DNA of 32,110 nucleotides from Solirubrobacteraceae bacterium (GCA_019683665.1 JADGIB010000003.1:1-32110), one strand, 5' to 3'; counted from the first letter of the stretch, positions 1-7,631 are shown. A program made the numbers and translations. The notes: generated by a model from the sequence alone, not told the origin.

Positions 1-548
1 CACGACAGCGTCCAGCGCGGCCGCGGCTGCGCGCGGACCTTCAGCGCCGCGAGCGTCGCCGCGGCCAGGACGGTCCCGGCCGCCGTCTCGGGCGACACGC
101 GGGTCGCCGCCGCGACGACCGGCGGCGAGAGCCCGGCGACGAGCGCGGCCCGGGTCGCCCACGGCTCCGGCACGACGCGCCGCGCGATCGCGGCGGCGAA
201 CACGAACCCGAGCGCGGTGATCGCCGCCAGCCACAGCGCGACGAGCGTCGGCCCGCCGAGCGCGTAGGCGGGGGCGACGAGGAGCGGGAACCCGATCCCC
301 TGCGGCTCCAGGAGGCGCCCGTCGACGAGCCCGGCGGTGGGCCGCAGCGGCGGGCCGCCGAACGCCCGCCACGCGCCGTCGGCGTACTCGTCGCGCAGGT
401 CGACGTCCCCGTCGGAGACGATCGACTCCGCCGTCAGCAGCACGTGGGCCTCGCGCGCGGACCAGCGCTCGCCCGGCGACGCGTCGATCCCCAGGGCGGC
501 CGTGTAGACGGCGAGCAGCAGCAGCCACAGTCCGAGCGCGCGGCGCAC
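1..548 (-). CDS. Partial polytopic membrane protein, function unknown (C-terminus outside window)
   Basis: An open minus-strand frame runs from a GTG at 548 off the left edge, giving 182 codons without a stop. The N-terminus has a basic start followed by a leucine-rich membrane segment (residues about 5-21). A soluble loop follows with E-A-H-V-L-L-T-A-E-S and S-D-G-D-V-D-L-R-D-E-Y, then alanine/leucine-rich membrane segments (about 98-125, 140-170). The acidic loop after the first membrane helix is the layout of integral-membrane glycosyltransferase-like proteins common in actinobacteria, but no catalytic signature can be confirmed in the part visible. The GTG was chosen because it lies 7 nt after a TAGCCT -10 element and no in-frame upstream start is better placed. 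It could equally be a membrane protein of unknown function. Confidence 0.6.
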   Translation of the reverse strand, partial: MRRALGLWLLLLAVYTAALGIDASPGERWSAREAHVLLTAESIVSDGDVDLRDEYADGAWRAFGGPPLRPTAGLVDGRLLEPQGIGFPLLVAPAYALGGPTLVALWLAAITALGFVFAAAIARRVVPEPWATRAALVAGLSPPVVAAATRVSPETAAGTVLAAATLAALKVRAQPRPRWTLS

Positions 549-555
549 CGCGCGC

Positions 556-561
556 AGGCTA
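556..561 (-). promoter_or_regulatory. -10 element (TAGCCT), leaderless-type, for the membrane protein
   Basis: TAGCCT on the minus strand lies 7 nt before the GTG at 548. No ribosome binding site is visible, so the transcript probably starts at or within a few bases of the start codon. Confidence 0.45.
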
Positions 562-593
562 GATGCCCGCCCGGCGGGCCGGGCGGGCGCGCC

Positions 594-1061
594 TCAGGAC
601 GCGGCCGCGGGCGCGCCGCCGTCGAGCAGCCGCTCGGCCTCGTCGGCGACGTCGACGTCGACCATGACGTCGTAGTGGTCGGCGGTCATCCGGCTCGCCG
701 AGCGGAAGTCGCGCTGGCCGCCGGAGGCGGCCTGGAAGATCGCGCCCAGCAGGGCGCCGAAGATCGCGCCGAACAGCAGGCCGTAGAGGATGATCCAGCC
801 GGCGGCGACCTCGTTGGCCGAGATCGCCCACAGGAAGAGGCCGAACAGGCCGCCGATCGCCGCGCCGCTGCCGGCGCCGCGAGCGGCGGCCGAGCCGACC
901 GTCTCGCGCCCGAGCACCTGCTCCTCGAAGCGCAGGCCGCGGCCGACGATCGCCACCCGCTCGACCGGGAACCCCTGGTCGGAGAGGAGGTCGACGGCGC
1001 GCTGGGCGTCGCGGTACTCGTCGTAGGTGCCCACCGACCGGCGGGCGGACTCGGCTGCCAT
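594..1061 (-). CDS. YflT-like general stress protein with glycine-rich hydrophobic insert
   Basis: 155 aa from the ATG at 1061. Residues 7-52 (R-R-S-V-G-T-Y-D-E-Y..A-Q-R-A-V-D-L-L-S-D..V-A-I-V-G) and 117-148 (..M-T-A-D-H-Y-D-V-M-V-D-V..A-E-R-L-L) look like the two halves of the small alpha/beta fold of YflT/general stress protein 17M. Between them, residues 60-113 form two glycine/alanine-rich hydrophobic stretches that may enter the membrane. This arrangement is common in actinobacterial stress proteins; the biochemical role is unknown. The ATG at 1061 is preferred over a TTG at 1070 because a TAGGTT -10 ends 7 nt upstream. The gene follows pepA by 10 nt on the same strand, so it may also be read through from pepA. 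Confidence 0.7.
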   Translation of the reverse strand: MAAESARRSVGTYDEYRDAQRAVDLLSDQGFPVERVAIVGRGLRFEEQVLGRETVGSAAARGAGSGAAIGGLFGLFLWAISANEVAAGWIILYGLLFGAIFGALLGAIFQAASGGQRDFRSASRMTADHYDVMVDVDVADEAERLLDGGAPAAAS

Positions 1062-1068
1062 GGACGGC

Positions 1069-1074
1069 AACCTA
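1069..1074 (-). promoter_or_regulatory. -10 element (TAGGTT) containing the pepA stop codon
   Basis: The TAG stop of the upstream aminopeptidase (1074-1072) is also the first half of TAGGTT. The ATG of the stress protein follows after 7 nt, the same spacing as other leaderless-type starts in the window. Confidence 0.45.
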
Positions 1075-2523
1075 CTCGCCGGCGACGGCCCGCGCCAGGT
1101 CGACGAGCAGGCGCACCCCCCAGCCGCTCGCGCCCTTGGCCGCGTACGGGCGGCCGAGATCCCAGGCGGTGCCGGCGATGTCGACGTGCGCCCACGGGAC
1201 GTCGCCCGTGAAGCGGCGCAGGAACTCGGCGGCGGTGATCGAGCCGGCCAGGCCCCGCTCGCCCGCGTTGACGAGGTCGGCGATCGGGCTCTCGATGAGC
1301 TCGCCGTACTCGGGGTCGAGCGGCATCCGCCACACGAGCTCGCCGGTCGCCGCCGCCGCGCGCTCGACGGCGGCCGCCCAGGCGTCGTCGTCGGCGAACA
1401 GGCCGGCGCGATGGTGGCCGAGCGCCGACAGGATCGCGCCGGTGAGCGTCGCCAGGTCGACGAGCCGGCGGGCGCCGAGCTCGCGCGCGTGGGCGAGGCA
1501 GTCGGCCAGCACGAGGCGGCCCTCGGCGTCGGTGTTGACGATCTCGATCGTCGTGCCGGTCCTGGCCCGCACGACGTCGCCGGGGCGCATCGCCCGGCCG
1601 CTGGGCATGTTCTCGGTCGCGCCGACGACGGCGACGACCCGCACCGGCAGGCCGAGCGCGGCGATCGCGCCGACCGCCTCGAGCACGGCGGCCCCGCCGG
1701 CCATGTCGAACTTCATCGTCGCCATCGACGCCGCGGGCTTGATCGACAGGCCGCCGCTGTCGAACGTCACCGCCTTGCCGACGAGCCCGAGGTCGTAGCC
1801 GTCCCCGTCCGCCGGCTCGTGGCGCAGCGTGATCAGGGCCGGCTCGGCGTCGCTGCCCTGGGTGACCGCCGCGAACGCGCCCATGCCGGCGGCGGCGATC
1901 CCGTCCCGCCCGAGCACCGCGACCGAGAGCGCCGCGTGCTCGGCGGCGAGCTCGCGGGCGCGCTCGGCCAGCGTCTGCGGGGTGAGGTCGTTCGGCGGGG
2001 TGGCGGCGAGGTCGCGGGCGCGGTTCTGCGCCTCGGCGACGAGCACGGCGCGCTCGACCGGGGCGCTGACGTCGTGGTGGTCGGAGACGATCAGCTCCTC
2101 GACGCGGGCCGGCGTCTCGTCCTCGGGCGGGGCGGCGCGGTAGCGGTCGAAGCGGTGCGCGGCCAGGAGCGTGCCCTCGACGAAGCCGCCGACCTGCGCC
2201 TCGTCGAGGCGGTGGGGCAGCTCCCAGCACAGCGTGCGGGTGCCGAGCTCGCCGAGGCGGCCGACGACGGTCGCCGCGGCGGCCCGGGCGCGCTCGGCGT
2301 CGAAGTCGTCGCGCGCGCCCAGCCCGACGACCAGCCAGCGCCTGCCGGCCGCGTGCGTGAGCGCCAGGTGCTTGAGCGTCCGCCGGGCCTCGCCCGAGTC
2401 CAGGAGGGCCTGCAGGGGAGCTCCGTCGAGGTCGTGCGCGACGTCCTCGCCCTCGAAGACGCCGATCGCGACGGTGTCGGCCGCGGTGTCGACCGGGGCC
2501 TGCGTGGTGGTGGTGACGCGCAT
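1072..2523 (-). CDS. pepA: Leucyl aminopeptidase, M17 family
   Basis: 483 aa cytosolic metallo-aminopeptidase that removes N-terminal residues from peptides using two metal ions. The C-terminal catalytic domain carries K250 and D255 (V-G-K-A-V-T-F-D-S-G-G-L-S-I-K), K262, D273, and the family signature N-T-D-A-E-G-R-L at 330-337 (D332, E334, R336). These are the metal ligands and the catalytic lysine and arginine of the M17 family. The N-terminal 160 residues form the less conserved macro-like domain. The reading frame stays open upstream into antisense of the thiolase gene, but the ATG at 2523 is chosen. It lies 10 nt after a TAGACT -10 and gives the usual family length. It is divergent from the thiolase gene. 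Confidence 0.93.
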   Translation of the reverse strand: MRVTTTTQAPVDTAADTVAIGVFEGEDVAHDLDGAPLQALLDSGEARRTLKHLALTHAAGRRWLVVGLGARDDFDAERARAAAATVVGRLGELGTRTLCWELPHRLDEAQVGGFVEGTLLAAHRFDRYRAAPPEDETPARVEELIVSDHHDVSAPVERAVLVAEAQNRARDLAATPPNDLTPQTLAERARELAAEHAALSVAVLGRDGIAAAGMGAFAAVTQGSDAEPALITLRHEPADGDGYDLGLVGKAVTFDSGGLSIKPAASMATMKFDMAGGAAVLEAVGAIAALGLPVRVVAVVGATENMPSGRAMRPGDVVRARTGTTIEIVNTDAEGRLVLADCLAHARELGARRLVDLATLTGAILSALGHHRAGLFADDDAWAAAVERAAAATGELVWRMPLDPEYGELIESPIADLVNAGERGLAGSITAAEFLRRFTGDVPWAHVDIAGTAWDLGRPYAAKGASGWGVRLLVDLARAVAGE

Positions 2524-2533
2524 CGCTCGGCCG

Positions 2534-2543
2534 AGTCTAGGAT
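2534..2543. promoter_or_regulatory. Interlocked divergent -10 elements for pepA (-) and the thiolase operon (+)
   Basis: On the plus strand TAGGAT occupies 2538-2543; on the minus strand TAGACT occupies 2539-2534. The two hexamers share the TA at 2538-2539. The minus element leads to the pepA ATG after 10 nt. The plus element leads to the thiolase ATG through a 38-nt leader with a ribosome binding site. A 10-bp palindrome CTCGGCCGAG (2526-2535) lies in the pepA start region and could be an operator. Confidence 0.55.
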
Positions 2544-2581
2544 TCGCGAGCTTCGCTATTTCGCAAGGAGAGGTCGTTCCG

Positions 2582-3757
2582 ATGCCCAAGACCGTCGTCC
2601 TCAGCGCCGCGCGAACGCCGATCGGCAAGCTGGGGGGCGCGCTGTCGTCGCTGCCCGCCACCGCCCTCGGCGGCCACGCGATCGCCGCGGCGCTCGACCG
2701 GGCCGGGGTGGCGCCCGAGCAGGTCGACCACGTGATCATGGGCCAGGTGCTCCAGGCGGGGGTGGGCCAGATCCCGTCGCGCCAGGCCCAGATCGAGGCC
2801 GGGATCCCGAAGGAGGTCTCGTCGGAGACGATCAACAAGGTCTGCGCGTCCGGCCTGCGGGCGACCGTCCTCCTCGACCAGGCGATCCGCGCCGGCGACG
2901 TCGAGGTCGGCGTCGGCGGCGGCATGGAGTCGATGTCGCAGGCGCCGTACCTGCTGCCGGGCGCCCGCTTCGGCTTCCGCATGGGCGACGTGAAGGCGCT
3001 CGACGCGATGGTCCACGACGGGCTGACGAACCCGTTCACCGGCAAGCAGATGTTCGTCGAGGCGACCGAGGTCGGCGACGAGCTGGAGCTGACGCGGCCC
3101 GACCTCGACCGCTGGGCGCTGCGCTCCCACGAGCGCGCGATCGCGGCGATCGACGAGGGCCGCCTGGCCGACGAGATCGTCCCGGTGAGGGTGAAGGGCC
3201 GCAAGGGCGAGACGGTCGTCGAGGTCGACGAGGCCCCGCGCCGCGACACCTCGCTGGAGGCGCTGGCCAGGCTGCCGGGCCTCGCGTCGAAGGACGGCAC
3301 GCACACGGCCGGCAACTCGCCGGGCGTCAACGACGGCGCCGGCGCGCTCGTGCTCGCCTCGGAGGCGTGGGCGAAGGCGAACGGGAAGGAGCCGCTGGCC
3401 GAGATCGTCGCCCACGCGCAGACGGCCGACGACTTCCCCTACCTTGCCCGCACCCCGGCCAGCGCCGCCGAGAAGGCGCTCGCCCGGGCGGGGCTGACGG
3501 CGCAGGACATCGACGTCTGGGAGATCAACGAGGCGTTCGCCTCGGTGACGCTGAACTCGATCCGGGTCCTCGGCATCGACGAGGACCGCGTCAACGTCAA
3601 CGGCGGCGCGGTCGCGCTCGGCCACCCGATCGGCGCCTCCGGCGCGCGGATCATCGGCTCGATGATCCTCGAGCTGCGCCGCCGCGGCGGCGGGCTCGGG
3701 TGCGCGGCGATCTGCTCGGGCGGCGGCCAGGGCGACGCCATCATCGTGCGGGTGTGA
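2582..3757 (+). CDS. Acetyl-CoA acetyltransferase (thiolase)
   Basis: 391 aa thiolase of the biosynthetic/degradative acetyl-CoA C-acetyltransferase type. It catalyses reversible cleavage of 3-ketoacyl-CoA by CoA, or condensation of two acyl-CoAs. Catalytic residues are C88 (N-K-V-C-A-S-G-L), H348 (G-H-P-I-G-A-S-G) and C378 (I-C-S-G-G-G-Q-G), at the standard spacing, and the length is typical. The ATG at 2582 is preceded by AAGGAGAG at about 2569-2576. The frame is open further upstream, but that part is antisense to pepA. It is the first gene of an overlapping operon with a HAD phosphatase, an acyl-CoA dehydrogenase and a methyltransferase-like gene. The dehydrogenase makes fatty-acid or branched-chain acyl-CoA oxidation likely; substrate chain length cannot be read. 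Confidence 0.95.
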   Translation: MPKTVVLSAARTPIGKLGGALSSLPATALGGHAIAAALDRAGVAPEQVDHVIMGQVLQAGVGQIPSRQAQIEAGIPKEVSSETINKVCASGLRATVLLDQAIRAGDVEVGVGGGMESMSQAPYLLPGARFGFRMGDVKALDAMVHDGLTNPFTGKQMFVEATEVGDELELTRPDLDRWALRSHERAIAAIDEGRLADEIVPVRVKGRKGETVVEVDEAPRRDTSLEALARLPGLASKDGTHTAGNSPGVNDGAGALVLASEAWAKANGKEPLAEIVAHAQTADDFPYLARTPASAAEKALARAGLTAQDIDVWEINEAFASVTLNSIRVLGIDEDRVNVNGGAVALGHPIGASGARIIGSMILELRRRGGGLGCAAICSGGGQGDAIIVRV

Positions 3758-4533
3758 GCGGCGCCGCCTTCTTCGACCTCGACCGGACGCTCATGGCCGG
3801 CTCGTCCGGCCTGCACTGGGCCCGCGCGGCCGCGCGCGCGGGCCTGATCCCCCGCCGCCGGCTGTACCTCGACGCGTGGGCGAACCTCCAGTTCCGCCTG
3901 CAGGGCTCGACCGACGAGACGACCCAGCGGGTCCAGGAGCGCGTCAGCGCGATCATCGCCGGCCACCGGACCGTCGAGTTCGCGCGGATGGCGCCGACCG
4001 TCCTCGCCGGGGTCCTGCCGCGGCTCTACCCGCGGATGCTCCACGTCGCCTGGGAGCACCAGGACGCCGGGCGGCGCGTCTACATCTGCACGGCGACGAC
4101 CCAGGAGACGGCGGAGCTGCTCGCGACCGTCCTCGGCTTCGACGGCGGGATCGGCACCCAGCTCGAGGTCGACGACGACGGCGTCCTCACCGGCCGGCTC
4201 GTCGGCCCGTTCAACTACGGCGAGGGCAAGCCGGTGCGGATGCGCGAGCTCGCCGCGCGGGAGGGCATCGACCTCGCCGCCTCGTGGGCCTACAGCGACT
4301 CGGCCTCCGACCTGCCGATGCTGCGCGCCGTCGGCCACCCGGTCGTCGTCAACCCGGACGCCGAGCTCGCGCGCGTCGCCGCCGAGGAGGGCTGGGAGGT
4401 CCTGCGCTTCGAGACGCTCGGGCGGCGGCTGAAGATCGCGGCGGCGGTCGGCGCGGCGGCGGCGGTCGGGGCGGCGGCCCGCCGGGCGGCGCGGCGCCGG
4501 GCGCCCAGGAGGCGCGGAGCACGGGGGGAGTGA
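3754..4533 (+). CDS. HAD-IB family phosphatase with basic C-terminal tail
   Basis: 259 aa HAD-superfamily hydrolase, subfamily IB (SerB/CicA-like). Motif I is F-F-D-L-D-R-T (nucleophile D8, acid/base D10), motif II is the T in I-C-T-A-T-T, motif III the lysine in G-E-G-K-P, and motif IV Y-S-D-S-A-S-D-L-P-M-L. An inserted helical cap follows motif I. The last 40 residues are alanine-rich then arginine-rich (A-A-A-V-G-A-A-A..R-R-A-A-R-R-R), which suggests peripheral membrane or nucleic-acid contact. The GTG start overlaps the thiolase TGA by 4 bp (GTGA), implying translational coupling. Relatives act on phosphoserine, lipid phosphates or nucleotides; the substrate here is unknown. Confidence 0.85.
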   Translation: MSGAAFFDLDRTLMAGSSGLHWARAAARAGLIPRRRLYLDAWANLQFRLQGSTDETTQRVQERVSAIIAGHRTVEFARMAPTVLAGVLPRLYPRMLHVAWEHQDAGRRVYICTATTQETAELLATVLGFDGGIGTQLEVDDDGVLTGRLVGPFNYGEGKPVRMRELAAREGIDLAASWAYSDSASDLPMLRAVGHPVVVNPDAELARVAAEEGWEVLRFETLGRRLKIAAAVGAAAAVGAAARRAARRRAPRRRGARGE

Positions 4534-4537
4534 GGGG

Positions 4538-5650
4538 ATGAGCGTGACGGAGCTGACCGACGAGCAGCGCGAGATCCGCGACCTCGCCCGCCGCTTCGCC
4601 GAGGAGGAGATCGCCCCGCACGCGGCGACGTGGGACCGGGAGCGCACGTTCCCGCTCGACGTGTTCGGCCGCCTCGGCGAGCTGGGGCTCATGGGGGTGT
4701 GCGTCCCGGTCGAGTACGGCGGCGCCGGGGCCGACCACCTGTCGTACGCGCTCGTCCTCGAGGAGCTGTCGCGCGCCGACGCCGGCGTCGGCGTCACCGT
4801 CGCCGTCCACACCGGCGCGGGCACGCTCCCGGTGCTCGCGCACGGCACCGAGGAGCAGCGCCGGCGGATCGTCCCGCCGCTGGCCCAGGGCCACGAGCTG
4901 GCCGCGTTCGCGCTGACCGAGCCCGACGCGGGCTCGGACGCCGCCGCGATGCGCACCCGCTACGACGAGGCGACCGGCACGGTCACCGGGACGAAGCAGT
5001 GGATCACGAACGGCTCCTACGCCCGCCACGTCACCGTGTTCGCCCGCGACGGCGAGCGCGTGTCGGCCTTCGCGACGCGAACGTTCGAGGCGGTCCGCGA
5101 GGAGGAGAAGCTCGGCCTGCACTCGTCCTCGACGGCCGACCTGCGCTTCGAGGCCAGCCCGGCCGAGCGGCTCGGCCCGCCCGGGGCCGGGATGCGGATC
5201 GCGCTGTCGACCCTCGACGGCGGGCGCATCGGGATCGCCGCCCAGGCGGTCGGGATCGCCCAGGCGGCGCTCGACCTCGCCGCCGGCTACGCGAAGCAGC
5301 GCAACGCGTTCGGCCGCCCGATCGGCGCCTTCCAGGCGATCAGCCACAAGCTCGCCGAGATGCAGACCGAGATCGAGGCGGCGCGGGCGCTCGTGTGGCG
5401 GGCCGCGCGCCTGAAGGACGCCGGGCGCCCGCACACGGTCGAGGGCGCCCAGGCGAAGCTGTTCGCCTCCCGCGTCGCCCGCCACTGGACGGGCGAGGCG
5501 ATCCAGGTCCTCGGCGGCTACGGCTACACGCGCGAGTTCCCGGCCGAGCGCTACTACCGCGACGCGAAGGTCACGGAGATCTACGAGGGCACCTCGGAGA
5601 TCCAGCGGCTCGTCATCGCGCGCGGCCTGCTGGGCGAGATCGCCGGATGA
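4538..5650 (+). CDS. Acyl-CoA dehydrogenase
   Basis: 370 aa FAD enzyme that introduces the alpha-beta double bond into acyl-CoA and passes electrons to ETF. It has the helical N-terminal domain, the beta-domain signature A-L-T-E-P-D-A-G-S-D (about 128-137), the FAD contact W-I-T-N-G, and the C-terminal helical domain with Q-R-N-A-F-G-R-P-I. It ends in I-Y-E-G-T-S-E-I-Q-R; E350 in Y-E-G-T is at the catalytic base position of short/medium-chain enzymes. Length is slightly short but complete. The ATG at 4538 follows a GGAG-rich stretch 4 nt after the HAD stop. Its electron partner is encoded at 8540-10310. Confidence 0.95.
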   Translation: MSVTELTDEQREIRDLARRFAEEEIAPHAATWDRERTFPLDVFGRLGELGLMGVCVPVEYGGAGADHLSYALVLEELSRADAGVGVTVAVHTGAGTLPVLAHGTEEQRRRIVPPLAQGHELAAFALTEPDAGSDAAAMRTRYDEATGTVTGTKQWITNGSYARHVTVFARDGERVSAFATRTFEAVREEEKLGLHSSSTADLRFEASPAERLGPPGAGMRIALSTLDGGRIGIAAQAVGIAQAALDLAAGYAKQRNAFGRPIGAFQAISHKLAEMQTEIEAARALVWRAARLKDAGRPHTVEGAQAKLFASRVARHWTGEAIQVLGGYGYTREFPAERYYRDAKVTEIYEGTSEIQRLVIARGLLGEIAG

Positions 5651-6360
5651 GGTCGCGCGTCCTGGCCGACGGGACGCGCCGGACGCTGCTCGTCGACGGG
5701 CTGGAGGCGTCGGTCGTCGACCTCGCCGACCCGATGGCGGTCGAGATCCCGTACGTGCGCCGGATGGCCGAGGTCCTCGAGGCGTGCCGGCCGGCCGACG
5801 TCCTCCACCTCGGCGGGGGCGGCTGCACGCTGCCGCGGCGGCTGGCGGCGTCGCTCGGGCCGGGCGCGGTGCGGTCGCTCGTGCTCGAGGTCGACCCGGA
5901 CGTCGTCGCGGTCGCCCGCGCCGAGCTCGGGGTCGACGAGGTGCCGGGCCTGACCGTCCGGGTCGCCGACGCCCGGCGCGGGGTCGCGGGGCTGCGGCCG
6001 CGCTCGTTCGACGCGGTCGCCTCCGACGTGTTCGTCGGCCCGCACGTGCCCGACCACGTCTGCACGGTCGAGGCGCTGACCGACGTGCGCCGCGTCCTGC
6101 GGCCCGGCGGCGTCTACGTCGCCAACCTCATCGACGAGGCGCCGCTGCGCCGCGCCCGCCGCCAGCTGGCGACGATCGCCGCCGTGTTCGGGACGCCGAC
6201 GCTCATCGCCGACCGGGCGGTCCTGCGCGGACGGCGGGCCGGGAACCTCGTCGTCGCCGCGGGCCGCACGCTGCCCGCGCGGGTGGGGGCGGGCGCCGAC
6301 GTCCTCGCCGGGGAGGCGGCCGAGATGTGGTGCGAAGGCGCCAAGCTCCTACGGGACTGA
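5647..6360 (+). CDS. Spermidine-synthase-like SAM-fold protein
   Basis: 237 aa protein with the Rossmann-type fold of polyamine synthases and methyltransferases. Residues 53-63 carry V-L-H-L-G-G-G-G-C-T-L (motif I, nucleotide binding), followed by V-L-E-V-D-P-D-V-V (motif II acidic residue) and S-D-V-F-V-G-P-H-V-P (the D-A-F-x-G region of spermidine synthase-like proteins). A full N-terminal beta domain is lacking, so true aminopropyl transfer is doubtful. Such stand-alone PABS-like proteins are common in actinobacteria and mostly uncharacterised. The start codon overlaps the dehydrogenase stop (ATGA), making it the last gene of the thiolase operon. Confidence 0.75.
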   Translation: MRSRVLADGTRRTLLVDGLEASVVDLADPMAVEIPYVRRMAEVLEACRPADVLHLGGGGCTLPRRLAASLGPGAVRSLVLEVDPDVVAVARAELGVDEVPGLTVRVADARRGVAGLRPRSFDAVASDVFVGPHVPDHVCTVEALTDVRRVLRPGGVYVANLIDEAPLRRARRQLATIAAVFGTPTLIADRAVLRGRRAGNLVVAAGRTLPARVGAGADVLAGEAAEMWCEGAKLLRD

Positions 6361-6596
6361 GCGCCGCGGCCGACTTCGGTTAGGAAGGGCCCCGTCGGGG
6401 CAGAACGTGCAGTGGCCGTCGACGACGTGCACGCGTCCGCTGCACGCCGAATTCGGCATGCGAGCTGGGATCTGGTACCATTTTGCGGCACTCAGAACGA
6501 GTTGCGGCGCCTTCGTGCGCTCTGGCCCAGTGGTCGCCTCGTTCTCGAATGTCGAGCTTAGCGCCTCAAGTGCGCAACTTCACGCCCGCGGGCTCG
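6361..6596. other. Intergenic region, lower GC, with inverted repeats; no convincing gene
   Basis: The 311 bp between the methyltransferase-like gene and the sigma gene is clearly less GC-rich than its surroundings. It holds a short hairpin GCCCC-GTC-GGGGC (6389-6401), a GTGCAG (6407-6412)/CTGCAC (6440-6445) pair, an immediately adjacent perfect palindrome GCCGAATTCGGC (6446-6457), and an extended -10 TGGTACCAT (6473-6481). An open frame at 6407-6622 has untypical codon use and no family features. A regulatory RNA or a second sigma-gene promoter with a long leader is possible. Confidence 0.4.
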
Positions 6597-6625
6597 TTGC
6601 GAAATCAACGAGCGAGGCGTAGAAT
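6597..6625 (+). promoter_or_regulatory. Sigma-70-type promoter of the sigma factor gene
   Basis: TTGCGA (6597-6602) and TAGAAT (6620-6625) are separated by exactly 17 nt, the best-matching -35/-10 pair in the window. A further TAGGAT at 6640-6645 lies just downstream and could be a second -10. Confidence 0.65.
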
Positions 6626-6671
6626 ACATACCTCGGGACTAGGATTTTGAACCAGAAGGAAGTGATAACGC

Positions 6672-7529
6672 GTGGCAGTTGATCGCCTGAGTGAGCGGGC
6701 GCTCGACGAGCTGGAGCCGACCGACCTGCTTCTCGAGCAGGCGAGCGTGTACCCCCTCCTGACCAAGGAGGAGGAGATCGTGCTCGCCAAGCGGGTCGAG
6801 CAGGGCGATCTCGAGGCGAAGGGCCGGATGATCAACTCGAACATCCGCCTCGTCGTCTCCATCGCGCGGCGCTACCAGGGTCAGGGCATGCCGTTCGCCG
6901 ACATCGTGCAGGAGGGCATGTTCGGCCTCATCCGCGCCGTCGAGAAGTTCGACCACCGCAAGGGCTTCAAGTTCTCGACGTACGCGACGTGGTGGATCCG
7001 CCAGGCGATCCAGCGCGGTCTGGACAACCGGGCGCGCACGATCCGCCTGCCCGCCCACATCGCCCAGCGCGCCCGCAAGGTCGGCCGCGTCGAGCGCGAG
7101 CTGACCGTGCGCCTGGAGCACGACCCGACCGACGCCGAGATCGCCGAGGAGGCCGGCCTCGACGTCGAGGAGGTCGCCCGCATCCGCGCGCTCGACTACG
7201 AGCCGCCGAGCCTCGACCGCCGCGTCGGCGACGACGCGGACTCGGCGACCCTGGGCGAGCTGCGGCCCGCCGAGGGCCCGGCGCCGGACGAGGCGGTGCA
7301 GGAGATGGACATCCGCGCTCGGCTCGAGCGCGCGGTGAAGCTCCTCCCGGAGGCCGAGCAGAAGGTCATCGCCGCGCGCTTCGGCGCCGGCGGCGAGATC
7401 CTCGCCCCCGGCGAGCGCATCGAGCGCAAGCTCGGCGTCACCGCCAAGGAGGCGCGCGAGCTCGAGGCCCGGGCGCTGGCCCGCCTGGCCGAGATGAGCG
7501 AGCTGCAGGACCTGCGCGAGGCCGCGTAG
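6672..7529 (+). CDS. RNA polymerase sigma factor, sigma-70 family (group 1/2-like)
   Basis: 285 aa sigma factor without region 1.1. Region 1.2 (about 30-60, [11 protein letters not shown]) and region 2 are strongly conserved: [21 protein letters not shown] (94-114), the core-binding and -10 melting segment. Region 3 follows (about 120-185). Region 4 (about 220-275) is divergent: after L-G-V-T the recognition helix reads [12 protein letters not shown] in place of the usual R-E-R-(I/V)-R-Q-I-E. -10 recognition should therefore be normal, while -35 contacts may differ. The GTG at 6672 follows AGAAGGAAGTG at 6653-6663. It is monocistronic, ending at a hairpin terminator. Confidence 0.88.
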   Translation: MAVDRLSERALDELEPTDLLLEQASVYPLLTKEEEIVLAKRVEQGDLEAKGRMINSNIRLVVSIARRYQGQGMPFADIVQEGMFGLIRAVEKFDHRKGFKFSTYATWWIRQAIQRGLDNRARTIRLPAHIAQRARKVGRVERELTVRLEHDPTDAEIAEEAGLDVEEVARIRALDYEPPSLDRRVGDDADSATLGELRPAEGPAPDEAVQEMDIRARLERAVKLLPEAEQKVIAARFGAGGEILAPGERIERKLGVTAKEARELEARALARLAEMSELQDLREAA

Positions 7530-7560
7530 GACGCCCGCTCCGCCGGACGAGACGTTCGCG

Positions 7561-7584
7561 AAGGGCGCCCCTCGGGGCGCCCTT
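7561..7584 (+). terminator. Hairpin terminator after the sigma gene
   Basis: AAGGGCGCCC (7561-7570) pairs perfectly with GGGCGCCCTT (7575-7584) around a CTCG tetraloop, followed by CCTCGTTCC. It lies 31 nt after the stop codon. Confidence 0.75.
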
Positions 7585-7622
7585 CCTCGTTCCCGGGCAC
7601 CGGCGCCCGGGCCCGGCCGGGG

Positions 7623-7631
7623 TGGGATAAT
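7623..7631 (+). promoter_or_regulatory. Extended -10 promoter (TGGGATAAT) of the cupredoxin gene
   Basis: TGG followed by GATAAT forms an extended -10. The cupredoxin ATG is 56 nt downstream, preceded by GAGGAGAG at about 7672-7679. Confidence 0.5.

Noticed and set aside
1027-3753. Upstream part of the plus-strand frame that ends in the HAD phosphatase
   Set aside because: It runs antisense to pepA and out of frame through the thiolase gene. The HAD protein starts at GTG 3754, where its first motif begins.
6407-6622. 71-codon plus-strand frame in the sigma-gene upstream region
   Set aside because: Codon use is unlike the neighbours, no family features, and it runs through the sigma promoter.
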